This document shows, in pieces, positions 12,827 through 22,702 of a stretch of 64,000 nt of DNA (the first letter of the stretch is position 1; every line of letters starts with the position of its first letter). The notes under the pieces are model-generated. The model was not told the DNA's origin. It saw only the letters and a program-made list of their open reading frames with translations, and did not search any database. A program made the translations under genes and the position numbers. Source of the DNA: Hybos culiciformis (lineage: Eukaryota > Arthropoda > Insecta > Diptera > Hybotidae); the NCBI GenBank assembly GCA_964007475.1, contig CAXFZM010000074.1, positions 1 through 64,000 on the forward strand, given 5' to 3'.

Positions 12827-13233
12827 TGTTCGCATTAGGAGAATATTAGTGGAATATGCTGTTATCCGGAATATTTCAGGAATTTGAACTGGATTTTTCA
12901 TATAAAAAAATATTCCGGAATATGTATATTCCACTTTCATATTCTAGTTTGTCAGAGTTAGAATTCTACATTTAAAGTTATTTTCACTCATTTTTTGAAA
13001 TTTTGTTATAGTTGGTAACAATATTCTTGTCAAATTCGAGTCAAAATGAAAAAAAAAACAAAAAAAAATTTATAAAAAGCGATATAAAAAGTCAAAATTT
13101 TCAACAACAAAAACTTTTTCTCTTTCTCAATTTTTTTTTTACATCATCAAATTCCAGTTCTCATCAAATTTTGTAATGCGAACGGCAATTTGTTTTCTAA
13201 AATATAAAGGGAATTTAAATTATAATGCGAACA
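12827..13233. mobile_element. Possible TIR element TGTTCGCATTA...TAATGCGAACA
   Basis: The 11-bp ends are perfect inverted repeats around an AT-rich 385-bp core, and a third copy of the motif lies at about 13174. The element abuts the hAT MITE at 12818-12825. No target duplication is evident, so the boundaries are tentative. Confidence 0.4.
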
Positions 13234-13792
13234 AGGTATTATTAATGTATATAGATCTAGTATATGTATAGCACAAAATTGTTGCTAAAGACAAATAATT
13301 CTTAATATAGTTATAATGCTTAAATCGCTCCCATGTCTTTGAGTTGGTTCTATAGGACGCACTATTCTGGAGAATACATAAATTAAAAAAAAAGGTAATA
13401 GAATTTACGTATAAATAATCAAGCTCGTACTTAGTTATAAATTGAAGGAATGTGCATACAAAAATGTATTAACTAAATTCTTATATTTTAGATAACTGTT
13501 CCCGACTTAATTATATTTTGACTTATTGTAATATAGTTCAAACCTGTTGTGTATGACGTTTACATACATTGCTCAATGTGGTATATATATTAATGTGGTA
13601 TATTTTTAATAACAAATTGCTAAAGCAAAAAACGAAATAAAACTAAAACAAGAATTACATTTGGCAAAACCAATATCTATTTTCCACTTATTAGTCTGAA
13701 CATACATGCATACTAAATTATTACAAGTCTTATTGCATGATGATAATTATTTTTTTAATTTTCGGCAGCTCTTCATATGCGAATATTAATTA
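13234..13792. other. AT-rich intergenic sequence, no gene seen
   Basis: Nothing could be supported in this stretch. Confidence 0.5.
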
Positions 13793-14150
13793 CACTGAAA
13801 AAACAAATAGCTGAGGCAGCTATAATTTCTGTATAACCCCTGCTATGAAATCAAACTAGTGGATGACGTTAGCGAAATATGATATTTATCATAGCATATG
13901 ATTATAGCAAAATTTGTCATTAAAAAATTTCAGTAAATCTTATTGAATTTTTTGTAATTAATTTTTAGCTAGCAAAAGCAAGAAAAATTATAATTTATAA
14001 GTAGCAACAATTCATTTGGTATATATTTTTAGACGGCTTATTATATATTTAATAAAATAAGAGCAAGATTTTAAGCACATACTACCAGAAAATATTGCAG
14101 TTTTAGTTATAGCTTAAGAGCTGGTTCTTAAAGAGTTAATTTTTTCAGTG
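13793..14150. mobile_element. Short CAC-ended TIR element, ~358 bp
   Basis: The ends are CACTGAAAAAA and its reverse complement, with further loose similarity inward. It resembles the ends of the CAC-ended family but has no tRNA-like head. No target duplication was seen. Confidence 0.5.
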
Positions 14151-15878
14151 TGTGTATTAAGTAGATAAATTACAAAAAAAACCCACTGTTTAAAAAAAAA
14201 AAATTATGATTTTCTTTAGAAAAAGTTAATTTTTTATTATTTTGTTTTCAAAGGTTTTCATCTGGGATCGTAAAAAATGCAAAACAAAATCAAATACTAG
14301 GCAAAAAGAAGAAAAAACAAAAAAAATGTTTAATGCTATATTTGCTATAATTGACATGTTCTTTGTTACGTTACATTTAAAATCGCATTATAGAAAAAAA
14401 AAAACAAAACAGTTTTTAAAAGAATTAATAAAAAATAACAGCAATAATCAGTTTTGTTTATTTTTATTATTTTTTTTTTTTTATTCTTTAACAAAAATAA
14501 ACTTATTTTTTGTTATTATTAAGTTTGTATAAAAACTAAAGACTTGTTCAATTTTAGTTTATACTTATCGTCAAAGAATAAATGCAAACAATAATGTTCT
14601 GCATTTTATAGTGTGATTCTCAAAATTAAAATAAAATATGGAAAACTTAAATTTCGCAAAGATAGATTTATTTGCGTACCATTGTTTTCGGAATTTATTT
14701 AAAAGGTCAATCAGACTAATTTATAACACATGAATAACATACATATATGCGAAAAGTAGTTTTCGAAAATTCAGTTTATTCTGCCAAATAAATTAAAAAG
14801 AAACGATAAAATTGAACAGGAACGAAGTGAATAGAACTGATATTTCATTGAGAATCAGATTACTTAATTACGGGAGCAGTACAACCGGCCAACTGGCCTT
14901 AAAGCAAGGATTTCTGAGGATTTTCGACCCGCTTCTACCTAATGACGGTAAATAATTAAAAATTTGATATTTTGAAAAGCAAATAAATATGATTTTTGGA
15001 AAATCTGTTCACACTACACTGGCCAAAGAACTTACTGTGCATTTGATTTATACTTATTTTCAAAAGAAAAATTGTTTAAGCTGAAATTTTTCTACGTTTT
15101 TTTTTATTTTTTATTAAAGTCACCAAATCACTAGGTGGGATACCTTTTACACTTAAAGAAGTATGGATTTGGTAATGAGGACAGGAAGCTTAGACGGGAT
15201 TAAAAAGTGGGACAGTTAAAAGGTAATCGTTTACAATCTTATTAAAGCTGTGCAAGTCGTAAATCAAACGTCCGCCAGCTGTCGGGAACAATTTTGATGA
15301 GAGAGCATTCCACATTCTCGAGATGTCATTACTTTTTTCAACCACAGATATTATAACGATTCAAAGTCATATGTTAAATATTTATTATATACGGAGATAA
15401 ATATTCGTTCATTTTATGTGCAATGAATATTAACTATAACAAAAAATTATTAGTTATTATAATGCAAATTTAAAACTAATAATTTTCACCACTCTAACAC
15501 GAGACCAACAACAAAAAGTTTTAATATGAAATAATAAAATTTTATTGAATTTGAATATTGTTATAGTGTTGTTGCCTAAAAATAACAATTGCTGTGGGTT
15601 TTTGAAAAATTTACAATATTAATATATACTTCTACTTAATATATATATTTATTAAAGTTTTATTTTTCTTTATTGACGAAATTAAAAAAAAAAATTAATT
15701 TTTTAAATAAACGGATAAAAAAAAAATTAGAACTTAAAACCTTTATTTTAGAAAGAAAAATACAAGCAAAAAAAAATTTATGTTTCATGTTAAAAATGAC
15801 ACAAAAAAATGCAGTAAATTTAAAAAATAAATATATTTATTTTTATAGCTGAAAATTACATAAAATTTATATTACAAT
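14151..15878. other. Intergenic sequence with a LINE-tail-like fragment
   Basis: No gene is visible. At about 14890-14913 the sequence TACAACCGGCCAACTGGCCTTA matches, with two differences, the 3' untranslated end of the LINE at 22611-26441. It may be a relic of a related element. A GC-richer fragment at 15265-15335 is unassigned. A 96-codon plus frame at 14242-14532 is Lys/Phe-rich low complexity and is not called. Confidence 0.45.
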
Positions 15879-15894
15879 TGTGATACCTCTAGGG

Positions 15895-16452
15895 CAGAGA
15901 TTCCCAACCTGGGGTCCATGGACCCCTTGGGGGTACGTTATCCAATTCTGAGAGGTACGTGGAATTGTTCGTATTGAAAAAAATATATGTATATCCTTTT
16001 TACGGCTTACACACAATTTCAAAATCTAATTTTCTTTACAAAATTTTGTGAATTCTGTAAGTATAATTGTGTATATTTTAAATAAGTATATTAAAACTCA
16101 TAACGAAATCTTCAAAAAAAATGTTGATGGTATCATTCCTCCAACTTTTAATGTCGATAATTGGATTAGAAACGCCTTCACAATTTTATTAGACAAGATT
16201 GTTGACACTGATAATGATAACGCAAAAGATGAACCCATTGACTTGAGAAATAACATGAAAAGTCGTAGTGATTTGAAACAATGATGCTGGATCAATGTTG
16301 GTGCTAACAAAGCGAGGCGTATCTAATCACAACGTGCGTTAAATTTTTTTTATTCCGTTTGTTATAACCTGTATGCACTCTTTTTTAGGGGTACGTAAAG
16401 ATTCAAATCATTATCAAGGGGTACAAATATTTCAAAAGGTTGGGAACCATTG
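15895..16452 (+). mobile_element. hAT element nested in the LTR, 8-bp TSD CTCTAGGG
   Basis: The left end is CAGAGATTCCCAACCTGGGG and the right end is AAGGTTGGGAACCATTG, a classic hAT TIR pair. CTCTAGGG lies at 15887-15894 and again at 16453-16460. The intact LTRs elsewhere in the window show the single-copy site. At 558 bp it is an internally deleted copy that retains a transposase C-terminal scrap. Confidence 0.92.
16048..16344 (+). pseudogene. hAT (Buster-like) transposase C-terminal remnant
   Basis: The frame contains DNWIRNAFT followed by EPIDLRNN and, after a stop codon at 16282-16284, a WINVGAN-like phrase. This order resembles the end of Buster-group hAT transposases (W-[IV]-R-N-P-F, then DLRND, then FW-[IL]). 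Only about 95 codons remain, with no zinc finger and no catalytic core, so it cannot be active. The family assignment rests on short motifs and is moderate. Confidence 0.45.
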
Positions 16453-16678
16453 CTCTAGGGTATCTTTGAATAAAAGATCAGATTTTATTTAATACCAAAA
16501 ATATATTTATTGTGTGAAACGTTTAAGAGTTGATTATAAACTGACTTGAAACTAAGTACCTAGGCATGTCTTATACTTTCTTTGAAACTAATATTAGGAT
16601 AACTTAACGAAAGAACGAAAGAGAGTATATAATATAAAATATATAATATTATGTATATAATAATAAGGGAGCACTACA

Positions 16679-16691
16679 CCTCCCTCCTTTT
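16679..16691 (-). other. Polypurine tract of the minus-strand Ty3 element
   Basis: AAAAGGAGGGAGG directly precedes the 3' LTR on the minus strand. It is identical to the tract before the 3' LTR of the plus-strand element. Confidence 0.8.
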
Positions 16692-17129
16692 AAAATTAAG
16701 CTTATTTGAGAAATATATATAATAAGAAAATTATTATGTTTCAAAAAATAAGTTTAATTCAATAAAAATAGAAATTTAATTCAAAAAATAAAAATTTTAA
16801 ATTTAATAATGTAATTGATCAATTTAAATTTTTATTTATATTAATAATAATATATGTTAATAATATATGTTAGCCTAATAAGCATTACCGTAGCTTATAT
16901 ATATATGAATAATATAAACAACTAATAACATGGTACCATTTTATTATTGTTTTAAACTTATATTTTGAATATGCTTATAATAAAATATATTTTACATTTT
17001 TTTTTTTTTTTTTTTTTTTTTGTTTAACAATTATTTTTAATTATTCTATTTTTGTGGACTTTAATCTTTTTATTTTTATTTGTTATCAATGTAACATTTA
17101 AGCCATCAATTTGAATTATTTTATGAGGA

Positions 17130-18035
17130 CCAGAATATACATTATCTAATTTTGTTCTGTTTTCTTCTTTTAAAAGAACTTCATCATTTATTTTAAACTG
17201 ATTTTTCGTTGCTTTTTATCGTATATCTCTTTATTTTTTAATTTTTCTTTTTCTAAAAATTCTTTAATAATTATATTTGTATTTTGAAGATGAAATTTTA
17301 CATGTTTCGCATAACTATCGAAGTTCAATTTTATTATCTAGTAAAAAATCATGAGAATTTGGTTGTTTACCAAATATTACCTCGTAAGGAGAGTATATAA
17401 AATTGAAATTTGAATTTGGAGTACTATTATAATTATACGTAAAATATTTTAAATATAAATCCCAATTATCATGGTTTGCATTAATATACGATCTTAGATA
17501 TTCATTCAGAACCCGGTGGTTTCTTTCAATAGTTCCCACTGTTTCATGATGGTAGGGTGTTCAATATCTAGTAATTTAAATAGTTCTACTATTACACTAT
17601 TGGCATACTCAGTACCGCAATCAGTAATAATTTTTCTCATTGGGCCGTATAATAGAACAAAATGTTCGAAAATGGCTTGCGCAATAGTGGTAGCTTCTTT
17701 ATTGGCTACTGGTATCATAATTAAATATTTACTCAAGTCGCAAATTAATGTGACTGCATATAGATTTCTATTTTGAGTTTTTTCGAAAGGGCCGATCGTA
17801 TCTATAATTATAGTATCGAACGCTTTATTTGGAGTTTTAGTGATTTGAAGTGGTTCCATGTTTTTAATTTTAGCTTTATTCATTTGACAATTCTTACATC
17901 CCCTGACGTAGGTTGCTACGTCTTTTTTCATGCCTTTCCAATAAAAAACATGACCTCAGTTTTACATATAGTCTTTTTTGCCCTGCGTGTCCGCCAAATA
18001 TAGGGTCTTTATGATAACGATCTAAAAGTTTTTGA
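17130..18035 (-). pseudogene. Ty3 integrase, broken
   Basis: The zinc-binding end survives as C-x2-C (RGCKNCQMNK, about 17870-17905). The core shows DTIGPFEKTQN with its aspartate, then ITDCGTEYANS with the second aspartate. After a frameshift near 17510-17530 comes TIERNHRVLNEYL, which carries the glutamate, so all three D,D,E positions can be seen. The most C-terminal module (GPH..IIQIDGLNVT, about 17040-17140) is also recognisable. At least one frameshift separates the two core frames. The product would insert element cDNA into chromosomes; here it is not translatable as one protein. Confidence 0.85.
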
Positions 18036-18429
18036 TTTTCCCCAGTACTAATAATGGGTAATGGACATGAAACTATCGCGATTTCTAATTTTTTAACATA
18101 CTTTTTTGCAAAGTCTTTCGTATTAAATAATTTAAAAATATCATCCTCCCTATTTATTTGAATTTTTTAAATGTTTGTTTTAATTAAGTTTTCTTCTAGT
18201 TGAACGAGAAACAATGCTAGAATTGTCTCTTTTTTTAAAATTTTACTACATCCAGGCTGTAATATGTCTGGTAAATATTTGAAATGTCGTTTTTGTATAG
18301 TTTTTGTATAGTTTTTTGTCTATTGAATTAAAGATTAGTTGAGGTATTTTATAATTAAATTTACCCTCATAAATTACGATTTTTTCGTTTTTATCAAAAA
18401 TTTTTTCTCTATTTGGAATGTTGTTATTT

Positions 18430-18996
18430 TTAGTGAATTTTGGATTTTTTATTTGACATTGATCTTGTAACACATACTTTATTTTCTTTATTTTGCAAAT
18501 ATTCAAGTTCGTCGATTGAGATACGAGATAGGGCACCTGCCACCACGTTACATTTTCCTTTAATATATTCTACTGTAAAATTATATTCTTCTATATCTAA
18601 GCGCATTCCAGTTAATTTTGAAGATGGGTTTTTTAAAGAAAATAAATAAATTAAGGGTTTATGATCAGATCTAATTGTAAATTTTGTTCCGTAAATGTAA
18701 GGTCTATAGTGTAAAATTGCGAAGTGTATTGCAGCTAATTCTTTCTCTATTGTCCATTTATTCATTTCACCTTTCGTGAAACTATGTGAAGAATATGAAA
18801 TTGGTAAATCGTTGCCATTGATCTCCTGACTTAGGGTGGATCCTATTCCCAAGTTGGAAGCGTCAACAGTAATGATAAAAGGTTTTGAGAAATTTGGATA
18901 ATTTAAGATTGGTGGATTAATTAAACAATTTTTTAAAATTTCAAAAGATTTTTGACACTCTTGTGTCCAACAAAAATTTACTCTTAGTCTAGTCAT
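18430..18996 (-). pseudogene. Ty3 RT-connection and RNase H domain, isolated
   Basis: This 188-codon frame starts in the RT thumb/connection (TRLRVNFCWTQECQKSFEIL) and runs through RNase H: FIITVDASNLGIGS (first Asp), KELAAIHFAILHY (Glu), TIRSDHKPLIY (Asp) and the VEYIKGKCNVVAGALSRI tail. The usual ADALSR is AGALSR here, so the last acidic position of the active site is lost. The upstream RT fingers and palm are missing from this copy. Confidence 0.85.
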
Positions 18997-19041
18997 ATTA
19001 TTTAAGGGTTTTGCTATGGATGCGAAATTTGGTATGAACTT

Positions 19042-19930
19042 ACACAGAAAAAAAAGAGTAGCCTTTTTATCTAAACTTCAAATAAAATCATCTAATGTTT
19101 GTGATTGAATTTTAGCCATTTAAACTGTTTAATTGCGCCAGCTATTCTTAATTACAATCGTAATTATTTGATTCATTTACTAATTTAAACGAAATATCTA
19201 ATTTGCATTATCCGTTTTTGACCCCTCAAATACAAAAAACAATTCAAATGTTTTTTTTGATTTTTTTAAAATTTTTTTTTTTAACTTTTTTGGTTTTTTT
19301 TTTTTTTTTTTTGTTTTTTTCTTTTTTTTTTAAACTTTTTTGGTTGGTCACACATCTAAGTACTATCACTACGAGACATTGCTTTTTTTTTAGCTTTTTT
19401 GGTCGGTCAACCATCTAAGTTCTATCACAACGAGGCGTTGCTTAACCGTTTTGTTCAATGTTATGAATTCTTCCACTGAGCTATGTCAGTGATACACAAC
19501 AATGTATTAATAGACAATATAAAATCGGTTTCTATGAAAACTTTCTACAATTGTCAAAGAATGTTACTGTACAATTCTACTATTTTTGTAGTTGATATAT
19601 TGAAATATTTATTTCAAAGCCAATAATTAAATTTGCTGAATCACATAATGTTTAGATAATTTTAAAATTTACCTTAATTTTCATTTTAAAAAATTTGTTT
19701 TAATATTTCAAATAAATGAATTGTTAAAAACAACTATTGAATTTAATAATTCTTTCAATTAATTATTTGTATTTTAAAACTCAAATCAATGAATTTTCAT
19801 TAGAAAAATCAGTCAGTTTTGAATTTTTTTTCAACTATTCAAATTTTTTTTCAACTATTCAAATTCAAAATTTGTTTAAAACATTAGTTAAATTAAAGAA
19901 ATCTGATTCATTTAATTATGTTTCGTCAAT
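19042..19930. other. Foreign ~0.9-kb segment replacing protease and RT
   Basis: The Ty3 homology stops at about 19042 (RT connection) and resumes at about 19930 (just after gag). The intervening DNA is not Ty3. It begins ACACAGAAAAAAAAGAG, like the left ends of the CAC-ended TIR family. It has long T runs and contains an A-box-like CCACTGAGCTA complement at 19473-19483, as in that family's tRNA-like head. No matching right end was found. It may be a truncated family member combined with a deletion of about 1.8 kb. Confidence 0.5.
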
Positions 19931-19962
19931 TATTCTAACGCTAATAAAATTAGCGTTATTAT

Positions 19963-21274
19963 TTAATTTTGATGTAAACGCATTTGATCTTGTTCCCCCT
20001 GGCCGTTTTGGGGGGCCTGGTATTTTCCCGCGTATCGTACGTAATTATTTTGATTGAAATTTCTATTCGCGTTTTCTCTATTATCATGATTATTATTAAA
20101 GTTACCTCTGTTATTATTAAAATTTCCGCGATTATTATTGAAATTACCTTGGATATTGTTCAAATTATTTCTATAATTATTGTTTTGAAAATTGTTATTT
20201 AAGAATCGTTGATTTTGTTGTCTGAAATTTCCCCTATTATAATTTCCACGAAAATTGTTATTGGAACGATTTCCATAAGAATTTCTAAACGAATTATTAT
20301 TATTTTTTGTTCTAAACGACAGAACCTGTTTTTCTTGCGATTGTAAATCTATTTCAATTAAAAATTTTGATACTACTTCTTTAGGATCTTTGAATTGGGT
20401 CGATGATAAAACAGCTTTCGTTAGATCAGATCTTGCATTATTTCTGCACATTTCGACTGTTTTTGCAATACAAATTTCTTTAGCTTTTTGTGTTTACCTT
20501 CTAACACAAGTGAATACCTTCTAACACAAGTGAACGACGAAAAGCTTCAGCCAATTCGTTAGCTTTTTCTGAAAAATATTGTAAAGTGTTCCTATCCGTT
20601 CTCAAAGCTTTTATTTTTCCTTCTATAATTTTAGAACTTTCTGGTTTTATCGAATTATTAAGATCTTGTTTAATAAGTTCTACCGTATTAGAATCATCGG
20701 CTATAGCTTCGCGAGCTGTTCCGTCAAGCTTTGATAAAATAAAATAAGCTAATAAATTTTTTAAGTCTTCTGTCTCTGCTAGTGTGTCTAACAAATTTAT
20801 TGAGTCGATAAAAGATTTAAGTGATAGTGGATGACCACTATAATTTCTGTTTATTTGTGAACTAGCTAAACGCAAAAATTCAGGATTAGAAAGAGCCATT
20901 TTGTCAAGAGTATAGTCAAAGTTTTCTTCAGAACTATCTGATTCTATTATATTTTGTTCTTTTTCGATTTGATTTATTTTGATCGGTATTAGAATATCTT
21001 TTGGAATTAGATCTGCGCACTTTAATAGTTTGAAGCTCTTTTGTAACTTATCGTAACAATAATCACAATCTTTAGCTAATGTTAGATCTTGTTCTTCAAA
21101 TGTAATACAAGCTTGAAGAACTGTATGTACGTAGATGTTATATGTTTCTTCAATATTTATTTTGATTGTTTGTAGTGTTTCTGAATTTTTTGGTTTAAGG
21201 TCTTTCAGAATGCGTTTGTAGGCTTTACAAAAATTATCTGTAGTTGTTTGAATTTCGAGACGAGCTTCATCCAT
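19963..21274 (-). pseudogene. Ty3 Gag, two frames
   Basis: The N-terminal part (257 codons, 20501-21274) contains the capsid-like stretch PEFLRLASSQINRNYSGHP ... DLKNLLAYFILSKLDGTAREAI. The C-terminal part (163 codons) ends in an Asn/Arg/Gly-rich RNA-binding tail with repeated RGNFNNN units in place of CCHC knuckles. A direct duplication of about 20 bp (TACCTTCTAACACAAGTGAA, 20497-20534) separates the two frames and breaks the gene. The start ATG at 21274 matches the plus-strand copy. Confidence 0.85.
20023..20029 (-). promoter_or_regulatory. -1 frameshift heptamer G GGA AAA at gag end
   Basis: Read in the Gag frame the codons are GCG GGA AAA TAC, so the X XXY YYZ rule is met. A GC-rich stretch that can pair CCCCC with GGGGG follows. 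Pol would be entered by a -1 slip. It is conserved with the heptamers at 32948 and 61628. Confidence 0.6.
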
Positions 21275-21316
21275 AAAAAAAAATTTCGAAATTAAAATAT
21301 TTGCGGAGTGGTTACC

Positions 21317-21625
21317 TTAAAATAATTTAGGAATTGTTATCTTATATTGTAGTCCCCTTAAAATAATTGAGTCCTCTTAAAATAATTGTAGTCCTCTTAA
21401 AATAATTAAGGAATGGTTACCTTATATTGTAGTCCCCTTAAAATAATTGAGGAATGGTTACCTTATATTGTAGTCCCCTTAAAATAATTGAGGAATGGTT
21501 AGCTTGTATTGAGTTCCCTAAAAATTTGAGAAGTGGTTGCCTCATATTCCCTAAAAATTTGAGGAGTGGTTACCTTATGTTGAAATTCCCTAAAAATTTG
21601 AGGAGTGGTTACCTTATGTTGTATA
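21317..21625. repeat. Tandem repeats in the Ty3 leader
   Basis: Two related motifs alternate: CCTTAAAATAATTGAGGAATGG with TTACCTTATATTGTAGTCC (units of about 60 bp, 21317-21500), and a second form based on CCCTAAAAATTTGAGGAGTGG (21513-21625). The plus-strand element has a single copy of this leader segment (31658-31735), so the array expanded in this copy. Confidence 0.8.
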
Positions 21626-21929
21626 TGCAAAATTAGATCCGGTCATTATTGGAAGTTATTCATACGTCAGAGAAAACAAAGATGTCAAATAATTAAGCAA
21701 AATTATGTTAAACCATTTTTAATTATGCAAGTTTAAATCAAAATTAAAATCTTGTAGTAACATGTAAAAAGTAATAATATCTCTTATTATTATAAATTTA
21801 TTTAAAAAAAATTTTTTACGAAGAAAAAAAAATTAGAATAAATCAATTCAAAGTAAATGATGTAATATTTATTTGTAAAATATTTATGTAAATGTTAAAT
21901 TATGTAATTTTTAATTATATAATATTTAA

Positions 21930-21931
<2 letters not shown>

Positions 21932-21989
<58 letters not shown>
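21932..21989. repeat. (TA)n microsatellite
   Basis: About 58 bp of uninterrupted TA dinucleotides run into a T tract. It lies in the Ty3 leader. Confidence 0.95.
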
Positions 21990-21997
<8 letters not shown>

Positions 21998-22391
21998 TTT
22001 TTAAATAAAATTTAATTTTTAGTAATTGTAAAATAATATAGGATAATTTTTTATATAAAAATATTTGAAACAGTGTACATCCAATTATTAAAATTTAAAA
22101 AGTTTGATTTAGAACTTAAAATTGAAAAATTTGAAAATTATTTACTTCAATTTGAAAAATTTAGAATTGTTTATGTAATAATTTGGATCTACATTGTTTC
22201 TTTGTAGTTGTGACTGTCTGAACTGAGAGGAGTGTTGTGAGACTATGACAGATTCGAACTCTTGTATTTTTTTTTAAGGGTTGTATTTTTGTGAAACGAG
22301 AAAAAAAAAAACCAGTCAATAAGTTTGAGCATAAAAAAAATTATTGTATAAACTTAATTACCTTTTTAATTATTTATTTTTTGCTTTTTAG

Positions 22392-22583
22392 CACTGGAAC
22401 AACCAACTGCAAGAATGGTAGATGCAGCCATTTTTTTTTCAATGCGACCAGCAATGTCTACAATGTAGATGTCCGTAGTCCCTACTACAAACGTGAAATC
22501 GGAAGATATATAAAACTGTAGTTGGAACTACATACAAGTCAGTGGCGTGGGGCTACGGGGGAGTGTTAGGTTTGCTGAACATT
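22392..22583 (+). pseudogene. Linker-histone-like (H15) exon, copy A, degraded
   Basis: A good acceptor (GCTTTTTAG at 22383-22391) and donor (GTAAGT at 22584) bracket the exon. It opens with LEQPTAR MVDAAIFFS, like the start of H1/H5 globular domains. It then has a large deletion (after the codon for MS), a stop at about 22460, and an 8-bp deletion relative to the intact inverted copy at 51712-51946. The end (SGVGLRGSVRFAEH) stays in register with the donor. The later exons of this gene are at 26814-28268. The upstream first exon was not found. The damaged exon makes this copy a probable pseudogene unless it is skipped. Confidence 0.6.
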
Positions 22584-22702
22584 GTAAGTATGTACATATA
22601 TATTATATTACCTTGCCGACGGACTTCACCTTGTCGAGGTGGTAGGGATTAAGTAAATTCGACAGTGACAACACGCCCACTTTCAGTTTACTGCAGGTAA
22701 AC

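Larger units (their letters stand above)
15879..16678 (-). repeat. 3' LTR of the minus-strand Ty3 element, interrupted
   Basis: On the minus strand it begins TGTAGTGCTCCC and ends GGTATCACA. Without the 558-bp hAT insert and its duplicated 8 bp it is about 234 bp. It matches the 224-bp LTRs at 30088 and 49446 with scattered differences. The 5' partner LTR is absent. Confidence 0.85.
15879..22207 (-). mobile_element. Decayed 412/mdg1-like Ty3 retrotransposon, minus strand, 5'-truncated
   Basis: Reading leftward from 22207, the element has part of the leader, gag, RNase H, integrase, a polypurine tract and a 3' LTR. It is homologous along its length to the plus-strand element at 30088-49669, which lets its losses be mapped. 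The 5' LTR and most of the leader are missing (break at about 22207). The protease and RT are replaced by about 0.9 kb of unrelated DNA (19042-19930). A hAT element sits in the 3' LTR. The copy has many stops and frameshifts and cannot be autonomous. Confidence 0.88.

Noticed and set aside
14242..14532. 96-codon plus-strand frame
   Set aside because: Lys/Phe/Leu runs from A- and T-tracts, no domain, no conservation evidence in the window.
21317..21625. CRISPR-like array
   Set aside because: Repeat units are contiguous with no unique spacers of constant length, in an insect retrotransposon leader.
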